A stretch of DNA of 7,924 nt from Ruminococcaceae bacterium UBA7135 (GTDB lineage: Bacteria > Bacillota > Clostridia > Oscillospirales > Ruminococcaceae). The notes beneath the pieces were generated by a model. That model had not been told where the DNA came from. It saw nothing but the letters and a program-made list of their open reading frames with translations, and did not search any database. The stretch spans positions 1 to 7,924 of the forward strand of contig DKXD01000003.1 of assembly GCA_002492075.1 (NCBI GenBank). The letters run 5' to 3'. This document shows, in pieces, positions 1-5,783 of the stretch; the stretch's first letter is position 1; every line of letters starts with the position of its first letter. A program made the position numbers and the translations under genes.

Positions 1-759
1 TTTTTCGGGAGCTGTCGTGTGGTGTTCCTCGCCCCATGCGTCAAACCAGCCGTTCCAGAACTCCATACACATAAGCGGCTTGTCTTCGCCGATGAACTTC
101 CTCATCTGCCCGAACTGCCATTCCGCCGATGACCCGAAGTTTCCCGTAGGCAGCGCTCCCCCGACCATTCCGGATTTGAAAATGACCTCGCTCCACGGAC
201 CGTCCGAGGTAACGAACGGCACGGTTACGCCGAGAGAACGCATAGTATCGCGCAGAAACTCCAAATAAGCCGTATCGTTCCCGTAGTACCCGTATTCGTT
301 CTCGAGCTGCATTAAAATGATATTCCCGCCCCTGTCGATCTGATAAGGAGCAAGCCTCGGCATAAGCTCCGCATAGTAAGCCTTAATCGCGTCAAGATAC
401 GGCTTGTACGAGCAGCGCAGCCGCATATTCCTGTCCGCGAGCAGCCACGCGGGCAGCCCGCCGAATTCCCATTCCGCGCAGATATACGGCGACGGACGGA
501 TTATCATATACAGCCCAAGCTCCCGTGCGGTCTCGATAAAGCGGCAGATGTCGCGCATACCCTCCCACAGGAACTCTCCGCGCTTCGGCTCGTGAAAATT
601 CCACGGGATATACGTTTCAACGGTATTGCAGCCCATATTGACGAGCTTCTCCAGCCTGTCGCGCCAATATTCGGGAACGGTTCGGAAGTAGTGTATCGAC
701 CCCGAAATGATCTGAAACGGCTCGCCGTCAAGATAAAATTTGTCCTTAATTTCAAGCAT
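1..759 (-). CDS. GH35 beta-galactosidase, N-terminal 253 residues (runs off the left edge)
   Basis: Hydrolyses terminal non-reducing beta-galactosyl residues (retaining mechanism), probably in the cytoplasm because the protein begins MLEIKDKFYLDG with no signal peptide. Seen: the frame stays open from the ATG at 759 to base 1. GH35 landmarks appear in order: SGSIHYFR (19-26), the NTVETYIPWNFHEP segment (45-58), the acid/base block ending QLENEYG (151-157, catalytic E155), and the nucleophile block MEFWNGWFDAWGE (232-244, E233). Known of the family: bacterial single-unit GH35 enzymes are near 590 residues, so less than half is here. The family signature normally reads GGP before the acid/base strand; here it is GGN (144-146). 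The start is fixed by AGGAG (766-770) six bases upstream. The gene lies 62 bases downstream of the GH59 gene on the same strand, so the two probably share transcripts, with a possible internal promoter in the gap. Family assignment is firm; the exact substrate (lactose, galactan oligomers, galacto-N-biose) is not visible. Confidence 0.95.
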   Translation of the reverse strand, partial: MLEIKDKFYLDGEPFQIISGSIHYFRTVPEYWRDRLEKLVNMGCNTVETYIPWNFHEPKRGEFLWEGMRDICRFIETARELGLYMIIRPSPYICAEWEFGGLPAWLLADRNMRLRCSYKPYLDAIKAYYAELMPRLAPYQIDRGGNIILMQLENEYGYYGNDTAYLEFLRDTMRSLGVTVPFVTSDGPWSEVIFKSGMVGGALPTGNFGSSAEWQFGQMRKFIGEDKPLMCMEFWNGWFDAWGEEHHTTAPEK

Positions 760-780
760 AAATTTCTCCTTATAAACGAA

Positions 781-808
781 TTGCGGTATTACCGTAATAA
801 TACCACAA
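781..808 (-). repeat. 11-bp inverted repeat between the GH59 and GH35 genes
   Basis: Arms 781-791 and 798-808 flank a 6-base centre. Read as minus-strand RNA the arms pair along all 11 positions with one U-G wobble; read as plus-strand RNA the same position is a C-A mismatch. It could therefore be an RNA hairpin in the GH59-GH35 transcript. The run after it (AATTCGTTTAT) is not a good U tract, so a strong terminator is unlikely. Because the arm contains the putative GH35 -10 box, an operator is the other reading. Confidence 0.6.
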
Positions 809-825
809 TTCCCCTAAAAAATCAA
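797..825 (-). promoter_or_regulatory. Possible internal promoter for the GH35 gene
   Basis: On the minus strand, TTGATT (820-825) and TATTAT (797-802) are separated by exactly 17 bases, and TGG directly before the -10 gives an extended -10 (TGN). The -35 overlaps the stop codon of the GH59 gene. The -10 is followed by TTACGGTAA, the same sequence that follows the GH59 -10 box. The predicted start point near 790 would leave a leader of about 30 bases before the GH35 ATG. Confidence 0.45.
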
Positions 826-3431
826 TATTCGATAACGTCCACGGACAGTGTACCCTCGGTCACTACGACCTTGATCGTGTGCTTTCCCTCGGAAACGTCG
901 ACGGAGTACCAGCACTGCCGCGCCGCGCACCGCTGAGCCTCCGCGCTTTCAAGCAGCTCGCCGTCGATATAAACGTCAAATTTCGCCGCGTCGGTCTCGC
1001 CGATAAGCGCTATCCGGTCGCCCTCGAACTCTGTTTCAAATGCGGTGTCGCTGCCGTTCGCTGTGCCCTTGGAGCGCGTGCGGTTAAAGTGAACGTACCC
1101 GTCGGGAACTGTCCTGTCCCAATCGCCCGTATACGCAACGCGCGCGTCGTGATCGTCCACGCGGGTTATCGTTCCGTGACTTCCCTCGCCGCTGACCTTA
1201 AGGTCGTCGAAAATGTTGTTGTACAGCCCGCTGCCGATAAAAACTCTTCCCGAGTTGTTGTAAGCCTTTTCGTCCGTGTACTTGATAAGCTCCGTGCCGT
1301 CAAGCTCCGCGGTAACGACGTTCTCAACGGCAGTGATCTTCACGTTGTGCCAAGCCGCCGCGTCAAAGTCCGCGATCTCGCCGCGCTCCAGAGCTCCGCC
1401 GTTCTTGATAAGCACCCAGCTCCCGCTCGGCATGATCCGCAGCCCGAATCCGTTGTCGGCAGTCGACGTAACAAGCTCCGCAGTCAGATACCGCACCCCG
1501 AACGAAATGTAGTTGTCCGCCGCGTCGCCGTCAAACTTAAAGCCGATCGCCGCCGAATAGTCGCTCCAGCGGTCGTCGCCGAGCGAAGTAATGGGGTTCG
1601 GCGTGCCGCGGTAACGCCAGTCGGTGGGCTTGTTGTCCGCGTTTATCATCTGCATAAGGACTTTTCTGCCGTCGACCTCCGCGACCTCGAACGCTCCGCC
1701 GTAGTCCGTGGTGTAAAGCGGCGCGTTTCCGCGAGCCGCAAGGAATTCTTCGGAGTACTCGAAATCGTCCGAGTAGTTCACGTCGAGCGGCTTATCCTCG
1801 TTTTTGCACTCATAGACCGAAACGTCTGCCTCGCCGATATCCAGCGTAGTCAGCGTAACGATAGAATACGGCTTGACCTCGACCGAGTACGCGTATTTTC
1901 CGTCGACCTCAGCGGGCTTGAACGTACCGATATTCTTGAAATAGTTCGCGTCAAACGCCTGCCCCTCGTCCGGACCGCGCGTTTCCCATATCGTGAACGG
2001 CGCGTCCGCCTTGTCCATATTCTCCAAAGCGAACGTATAGTTGCGCTGTTCGGCGCTGTCGTTGCATATAATTATAGAGTAGTCGCCCGTTTCGGTATCG
2101 GTGACGGTCATATAGTTGTTGGTGGTTTCGGAGATCGCGTGAGCCTCCTTGCCGTCGCCGAAGCACGCGCTGTCGATATACCGCCAACTGTTCTTGGCGA
2201 ACCGCGTGAAGTGAGCGGTTGTCCATATACCGCAGTCCGCCTCATAATAGCCGCTCCAAGGGTTCTGCGCGTTCAGCAGCGACTTCGGGAAATACTTCGC
2301 GCCCGAGTAGTACGCCGCCACCGCGGGCTGATACTCGTACATGGTCATTCTGCCGTTGTAATAACCGTTGATAACGCGGTTGCACACGTCAAGCGCGCCG
2401 TTTGTGCCGTTCAGTCCGCTGCCGTTGCTCGTTACGGCAAGCTTCGCGATATTCGTTGACGCAACGCCCTCGGTGTACCATACCTCCTTGCCGTATTTTG
2501 TATTCAGCTCCTGCACTCTGGCGTTTGAGTGAGTGTTGTAATGTTCGGCGAGAATATCCACCGCGTCGCGCAGCTTTTCGTCCTTATACATCAAAGTCGC
2601 TATGTTCCACGAGCCAAGCTCGTCGGAGGCAACGATCTTTATTGCGCCGTAATCGTAACGCTCATCTGTTTCGTTTTCGAGACGATCGGCAAGGTAGATT
2701 ATCCATTCCGCGTCGACGCTCTCCGCTTCGTTCATATCCGCGCTGATGTGCGTAAATTTCATTCCGTAGGTATCGTAAGCGCCGTCAATAGCCGCCTTGT
2801 ACCACTTGTACCGCGCCTCGTGACCCTTCTCCGTGCTCTCGGCGAACGCGTCGGTTATCCACTTTGGCTCGCCCCAGCGCAGCAGGTCGATCGAGATATC
2901 GGGATTTATCGTCAGAGCGTCCGCCGCGAACATAAAGCCCGCGCCGCGCGTAATGTCGGCGACCTCGTCCGCCGAGCGCATAATGGACGGCTCCGTGCCC
3001 GAGGACGAGTTGACGTCCGAACCGAACTCGATCTTGATATGAGTAAGCCCCGCGCCGTAATTCGGCTTGAACAAAAGGTTCATGATCTCCCAGTATGCGT
3101 CGGGATTTTGGGTCTTGTAGTCCATAAGCAGCCGGGAGGAGTTGTTTCCCGTGACCGCGCCCAGTCCGCGGAAAACCGTGCCCGCGTCCGTGTTTACGGT
3201 GCTTCCGTCAACGGTAACGCTCTTGTAGGCGGCGTTCACCTCCGCCACGGGGATCTCCTTTTCCTCGGGCAGCGAGGCGCTTTCGGTGCTTGACGAGTTT
3301 CCCGTAACCGAGCTTGAATTCATATCCGACACCTCCGAGCTTTGATTGTTATCATCCTTCGCGCACCCCGTGATACAGCAGGACAGCAGCGCCGCGCAAA
3401 CCGTAGCGGCTATAATTTTTTTGATGTTCAT
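822..3431 (-). CDS. Surface lipoprotein, GH59 galactocerebrosidase-like beta-galactosidase
   Basis: Predicted extracellular, membrane-anchored exo-beta-galactosidase of family GH59. Residues 1-22 form a lipoprotein signal peptide (MNIKK, hydrophobic core, ITG before C23), followed by a Ser/Asn-rich tether (about 27-55). The catalytic (beta/alpha)8 region (about 70-420) follows human GALC closely: FRGLGAVTGNNSSRLL (87-102), LFKPNYGAGL (120-129), GTEPSIM (145-151), MNE (233-235) with E235 as acid/base, WYTEG (318-322) with E321 as nucleophile, and NPWSGYY (390-396). A beta-sandwich (about 425-530) and a GALC-type lectin-like domain (about 552-747, starting at the DDFEYSEEF segment) come next. 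Residues about 763-869 form an extra beta-rich, carbohydrate-binding-like module (GDRIALIG, FDVYIDGELL, GKHTIKVVV) with a CX4C pair (C835, C840) that I do not see in human GALC. Start: AAGGAG (3439-3444) seven bases before the ATG. It is the first gene of a probable GH59-GH35 operon and is divergent from an AraC regulator. The natural substrate (galactolipid, galactan or glycoprotein galactose) is undecided. Confidence 0.9.
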   Translation of the reverse strand: MNIKKIIAATVCAALLSCCITGCAKDDNNQSSEVSDMNSSSVTGNSSSTESASLPEEKEIPVAEVNAAYKSVTVDGSTVNTDAGTVFRGLGAVTGNNSSRLLMDYKTQNPDAYWEIMNLLFKPNYGAGLTHIKIEFGSDVNSSSGTEPSIMRSADEVADITRGAGFMFAADALTINPDISIDLLRWGEPKWITDAFAESTEKGHEARYKWYKAAIDGAYDTYGMKFTHISADMNEAESVDAEWIIYLADRLENETDERYDYGAIKIVASDELGSWNIATLMYKDEKLRDAVDILAEHYNTHSNARVQELNTKYGKEVWYTEGVASTNIAKLAVTSNGSGLNGTNGALDVCNRVINGYYNGRMTMYEYQPAVAAYYSGAKYFPKSLLNAQNPWSGYYEADCGIWTTAHFTRFAKNSWRYIDSACFGDGKEAHAISETTNNYMTVTDTETGDYSIIICNDSAEQRNYTFALENMDKADAPFTIWETRGPDEGQAFDANYFKNIGTFKPAEVDGKYAYSVEVKPYSIVTLTTLDIGEADVSVYECKNEDKPLDVNYSDDFEYSEEFLAARGNAPLYTTDYGGAFEVAEVDGRKVLMQMINADNKPTDWRYRGTPNPITSLGDDRWSDYSAAIGFKFDGDAADNYISFGVRYLTAELVTSTADNGFGLRIMPSGSWVLIKNGGALERGEIADFDAAAWHNVKITAVENVVTAELDGTELIKYTDEKAYNNSGRVFIGSGLYNNIFDDLKVSGEGSHGTITRVDDHDARVAYTGDWDRTVPDGYVHFNRTRSKGTANGSDTAFETEFEGDRIALIGETDAAKFDVYIDGELLESAEAQRCAARQCWYSVDVSEGKHTIKVVVTEGTLSVDVIEY

Positions 3432-3455
3432 CAGAATTCTCCTTAGTATAGGTCT

Positions 3456-3469
3456 TTACCGTAATTATA
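3456..3469 (-). promoter_or_regulatory. GH59 promoter -10 box and start-point element
   Basis: A consensus TATAAT (3464-3469, minus strand) lies 20 bases upstream of the AAGGAG site, with a predicted start point near 3457. No acceptable -35 hexamer lies 16-18 bases upstream: the 17-bp position (3487-3492) reads ATGCGC. The promoter therefore probably needs an activator. The -10 runs straight into TTACGGTAA, giving a 14-bp element found with one change at 789-802 before the GH35 gene. Confidence 0.6.
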
Positions 3470-3492
3470 GCCCTTAAATACTGTCAGCGCAT

Positions 3493-3526
3493 TATATAAT
3501 CTGCTTATTTATATAGAAAATCTGCT
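3493..3526. promoter_or_regulatory. Candidate AraC-type activator site: direct repeat with 21-bp period
   Basis: Two copies of AATCTGCT lie at 3498-3505 and 3519-3526. The 13-base segments 3493-3505 and 3514-3526 match at 11 of 13 positions. The 21-bp period equals two helical turns, the arrangement used by AraC-family proteins. The left copy abuts the GH59 -35 position (3487-3492), as in class II activation. The right copy is ten bases from the -35 of the regulator's own promoter, so autoregulation is also possible. Confidence 0.5.
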
Positions 3527-3535
3527 GTAAAAGTA

Positions 3536-3564
3536 TTGAAAAAAGCAAAAAAATATCGTATAAT
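3536..3564 (+). promoter_or_regulatory. Sigma-A promoter of the AraC-family gene
   Basis: TTGAAA (3536-3541) and a consensus TATAAT (3559-3564) are spaced by 17 bases. The predicted start point near 3571 falls at the GGTGA ribosome binding site, so the leader is only about ten bases. This points to a constitutive or simply autoregulated promoter. Confidence 0.75.
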
Positions 3565-3579
3565 GAAAAGGGTGATATT

Positions 3580-4374
3580 ATGCCGATAATCGAACACGCG
3601 GGATATTATGAAAACCCGCTTTACAACGTTTCCCACACTCATACCTCCTGCGAGCTGATGTGCGTAGTCAGCGGAGAGGTCAGAGTTTCGGGCGAAGCGG
3701 ACGGAGAGGAAATAACGCTTACGGGCGGCAGCTGTCTTCTCATAAAGAGCCGTCAGAAGCATAACGTTTTGGTAAATCACGATCTGGAGTACAAGCGCTT
3801 TATCGCGGTGATAAATCCGTGGGAACTGAAAAATCAGCTGGTCAGACCCGATCTTTTTACATTGATCACCGACAAAAGCAAAAGCGGATTTATTCGGATC
3901 GAGAATGCCGAAAATTTGTACGGCTGCTTCGAACGTATGGAGTATATTTTCCGATACGGCGGGAACGTCTATGAGGAGCTTAGCGCCGCACTCGCCGTTA
4001 TATCCAGAATATACGAGACGGTAAGACCGCATACTCCCGAATGTGCCGCTCGTGCCGCAAAACAGCTCTCCGACAAGGTTCGCGCGTATATTGAGCAGAA
4101 TTTCGCCGACAGCATAAGAATAGCGGATATTGCCGCCGCAAACTTTGTCAGCAAGGGCTACCTTGCGCATGCGTTTAAATCCGAAACGGGAATGTCGCCG
4201 CGCGAGTATCTTTCTCATATTCGTTGTACCCGCGCATATGAGCTGATAATTCACACCGATATGAAATTCTCTGACATTGCCGCCAATACGGGATTTTGCT
4301 GTGCCAACGATATGAGCAGAAAAATACGCGAGTGCTACGGGCACACACCTACGGAGATAAGATTTGAAGAATAA
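3580..4374 (+). CDS. AraC/XylS-family transcriptional regulator with N-terminal cupin
   Basis: DNA-binding transcription factor, probably a sugar-responsive activator of the divergent GH59-GH35 genes (function inferred from position). Seen: 264 residues, close to the usual AraC length. The N-terminal half (about 10-100) has the AraC-type cupin pattern HTHTSCELMCVVSGE (19-33) and KHNVLV (60-65). H19, H21, E25 and H61 sit where cupins bind metal or ligand. The C-terminal half (about 160-262) has two helix-turn-helix units: IRIADIAAANFVSKGYLAHAF (179-199) and FSDIAANTGF (230-239), followed by MSRKIRECYGHTPTEIR (245-261). The last matches the family signature except that the usual Phe residues of FSRxFK are Met and Ile. 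Start: the ATG lies four bases after GGTGA (3571-3575). No terminator is evident before the ROK gene 86 bases downstream, so read-through is possible. Confidence 0.93.
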   Translation: MPIIEHAGYYENPLYNVSHTHTSCELMCVVSGEVRVSGEADGEEITLTGGSCLLIKSRQKHNVLVNHDLEYKRFIAVINPWELKNQLVRPDLFTLITDKSKSGFIRIENAENLYGCFERMEYIFRYGGNVYEELSAALAVISRIYETVRPHTPECAARAAKQLSDKVRAYIEQNFADSIRIADIAAANFVSKGYLAHAFKSETGMSPREYLSHIRCTRAYELIIHTDMKFSDIAANTGFCCANDMSRKIRECYGHTPTEIRFEE

Positions 4375-4398
4375 TTAGGAAATGTTTCCGTTTCCCTC

Positions 4399-4427
4399 TT
4401 GAAAAAAACGGACATTTGTAGTATACT
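4399..4427 (+). promoter_or_regulatory. Sigma-A promoter of the ROK repressor gene
   Basis: TTGAAA (4399-4404) and TATACT (4422-4427) are spaced by 17 bases. The predicted start point is near 4434, inside the palindrome at 4426-4449. Confidence 0.75.
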
Positions 4428-4449
4428 TTTATTAAAGACTTAATAAAAG
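4426..4449. promoter_or_regulatory. ROK operator 1: perfect 10-bp palindrome over the ROK start point
   Basis: CTTTTATTAA, then AGAC, then TTAATAAAAG: the two ten-base arms are exact reverse complements. It overlaps the last two bases of the -10 box and its last base is one base before the AGGTGA site. A bound protein would block initiation, giving autorepression. Its core TATTAAAGACTTAATA resembles the palindrome at 5713-5730 before the dehydrogenase gene. Confidence 0.75.
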
Positions 4450-4450
4450 C

Positions 4451-4456
4451 AGGTGA
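4451..4456 (+). promoter_or_regulatory. Ribosome binding site that fixes the TTG start of the ROK gene
   Basis: AGGTGA lies four bases before TTG at 4461. The ATG at 4468 is out of frame and the first in-frame ATG is codon 37, inside the helix-turn-helix. The TTG is therefore the only start that keeps the DNA-binding domain whole. Confidence 0.8.
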
Positions 4457-4460
4457 TTTT

Positions 4461-5564
4461 TTGAAACATGGCAATGAAAAAATATCAAATAAATCAAGAG
4501 TGGCAAAGTACATTCTGAAAAGCGGCGGTGCGTCCAAGCCGGAGATTGCGGGAGTACTGGAGTTAAGTATGCCGACGGTTTTGCAGGTCGTGAAAAGTCT
4601 GACGGACGAGGGGCTGATAACCGAATCGGGAAAGCAGGAATCCAACGGCGGAAGAAAGGCGACCGCACTGACCGTTGCCGAGGATATCTGCTGTGCTGCG
4701 GGGATAGATATTACCGCAAATCATATGAGTTATGTGCTGATCGATCTGTGCGGGAACATTAAATCGGAAAAACGCATCAAACACCCATTTGAAAACACTC
4801 CCGAATACTATCGCGAGGTAAATGCAAATCTTGAGGATTTTTTAGACTTTGCACAGATCAATGTTGAAAAGCTGATAGGTGTGGGAGTTTCTCTGCCGGG
4901 GATCATCGATAAAAAAAATAAGGTTCTTGTACGCTCACACATTCTGAATCAGAACAACGTCAGCTTAAAGAGTTTCAGTGATCTTATACGATTTGATACT
5001 GCTTTTGAGAATGACGCGAACAACGCGTTATTCGCTGAGATGAGAACCATAAACCGAAACACGGTTTATCTCTCATTAAGCAACAGTCTCGGCGGAGCAA
5101 TATGTATTGACGGAGCGATCTACGGAGGCGATGGCTTTAAAAGTGCCGAGTTCGGACATATGATAATTGAACCGAATGGCAGACAATGTTACTGCGGAAA
5201 GTACGGCTGTGCCGACGCGTACTGTTCGGCAAGGGTGCTGCTTCAATACGCGGATTCTTTAGATGAATTCTTTGTAAAGCTTGGGCACGGAGAAACCAAA
5301 GTTTGCCGGGTATGGAACGAATATCTTGACTATCTTGCCATACTGATCTCAAATCTGCGAATGGCATTTGATTGTGATATTATGCTCGGCGGCTATGTTG
5401 GCGGCTACTTGAAAGGTTATATGGGGGAGCTTACCCAAAGGGTACGCGCCTACAATTTATTTGACGGCGATACGCTGTATCTCAAAAATTGCCGATATGA
5501 ACGTGAGGCATCGGCTGTTGGGGCTGCAATGTATTTCACCGAACATTTTTTGGATACACTCTGA
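4461..5564 (+). CDS. ROK-family transcriptional repressor (NagC/XylR type)
   Basis: Sugar-responsive DNA-binding repressor, likely acting on its own promoter and on the dehydrogenase-transporter operon. Seen: 367 residues, within the normal range for ROK repressors. A winged helix-turn-helix occupies about 12-70: SKPEIAGVLELSMPTVLQVV (25-44), with the wing NGGRKATAL (62-70). The ROK sugar-kinase fold follows from about 77. Its N-terminal strand reads GIDITANHMSYVLID (81-95) and lacks the DxGGT phosphate loop of active kinases. ENDANN (183-188), SLGGAI (209-214), EFGHM (230-234) and the zinc motif CYCGKYGC (243-250) are present, with H233, C243, C245 and C250 as likely ligands. The residue after the zinc motif that is usually Glu (GCxE) is Asp (D252). 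Translation starts at TTG. The coding sequence is visibly AT-richer than its neighbours. An intrinsic terminator follows. The inducer is unknown; a galactoside or a substrate of the adjacent dehydrogenase is plausible. Confidence 0.93.
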   Translation: MKHGNEKISNKSRVAKYILKSGGASKPEIAGVLELSMPTVLQVVKSLTDEGLITESGKQESNGGRKATALTVAEDICCAAGIDITANHMSYVLIDLCGNIKSEKRIKHPFENTPEYYREVNANLEDFLDFAQINVEKLIGVGVSLPGIIDKKNKVLVRSHILNQNNVSLKSFSDLIRFDTAFENDANNALFAEMRTINRNTVYLSLSNSLGGAICIDGAIYGGDGFKSAEFGHMIIEPNGRQCYCGKYGCADAYCSARVLLQYADSLDEFFVKLGHGETKVCRVWNEYLDYLAILISNLRMAFDCDIMLGGYVGGYLKGYMGELTQRVRAYNLFDGDTLYLKNCRYEREASAVGAAMYFTEHFLDTL

Positions 5565-5584
5565 TGTTTTGTAATATGATACTG

Positions 5585-5620
5585 AAAGGCTTTCGCATGG
5601 TGCGAAAGTCTTTGCTTTTT
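5585..5620 (+). terminator. Intrinsic terminator after the ROK gene
   Basis: A 13-bp stem (5585-5597 with 5601-5613, one G-U wobble) closes a short TGG loop and is followed by GC and five T residues (5616-5620). It lies 20 bases past the ROK stop codon and separates the regulator from the dehydrogenase operon, which has its own promoter. Confidence 0.88.
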
Positions 5621-5682
5621 GTGCAAAATGTCAATAAACACCATTTTTCTTTGTTGAAAACGCAGATTTCGTCAAAAAGCTA

Positions 5683-5711
5683 TTGACAAACGCTGCTTGT
5701 TTGTGCATAAT
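5683..5711 (+). promoter_or_regulatory. Sigma-A promoter of the dehydrogenase-transporter operon
   Basis: A perfect TTGACA (5683-5688) and CATAAT (5706-5711) are spaced by 17 bases. The predicted start point is near 5718, inside the palindrome at 5713-5730. A consensus -35 and a good -10 suggest a strong promoter held down by a repressor. Confidence 0.8.
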
Positions 5712-5712
5712 A

Positions 5713-5730
5713 TATTAAAGAGCTTTAATA
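5713..5730. promoter_or_regulatory. ROK operator 2: perfect 8-bp palindrome at the operon start point
   Basis: TATTAAAG, AG, CTTTAATA: the eight-base arms are exact reverse complements. It starts two bases after the -10 box. Its centre is 10.5 bp past the last base of the -10, the same distance as operator 1 before the ROK gene, and it shares the left arm TATTAAAGA with it. The right arms differ by a two-base change in spacing. Confidence 0.72.
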
Positions 5731-5738
5731 AATATCTT

Positions 5739-5756
5739 TATGAAAGTTCTTAAATA
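5739..5756. promoter_or_regulatory. Possible weaker third ROK site
   Basis: This stretch matches the 5713-5730 palindrome at 14 of 18 positions, in the same orientation and 26 bp downstream (about two and a half helical turns). It lies in the leader before the dehydrogenase ribosome binding site. The region is AT-rich, so chance similarity is possible. Confidence 0.3.
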
Positions 5757-5783
5757 TATTATTTTGTAAAGGAGATTGATATT

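Noticed and set aside
879..2459. 526-codon plus-strand open frame antisense to the GH59 gene (also 2529-3293)
   Set aside because: Arg/Val-rich translation with no recognisable domain and no promoter or ribosome binding site; it mirrors the GC-rich codons of a gene with complete GH59 motifs on the other strand.
822..3431. Alternative call as GH30 glucocerebrosidase/endoxylanase
   Set aside because: The GTEPSIM, RLLMDY, LFKPNYGAGL and NPWSGYY segments and the downstream lectin-like domain follow GALC (GH59) rather than GH30.
3505..4344. 279-codon minus-strand open frame opposite the AraC-family gene
   Set aside because: The plus strand encodes a full AraC protein with promoter and ribosome binding site; the antisense product has no family features.
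4378..4395. GGAAA-TG-TTTCC palindrome plus tandem GTTTCC just after the AraC-family gene
   Set aside because: Only five-base arms with a two-base centre and no U tract after it, so not a credible terminator; no second copy elsewhere to support an operator.
5655..5668. Possible CcpA cre site upstream of the dehydrogenase promoter
   Set aside because: The left half TGAAAACG fits the cre consensus, but the right half (CAGATT) misses the required T and the terminal CA.
5662..5668. GCAGATT, an inverted partial copy of the AATCTGCT repeat, upstream of the dehydrogenase -35
   Set aside because: A single 7-base match with no partner 21 bp away on either side; readily expected by chance.
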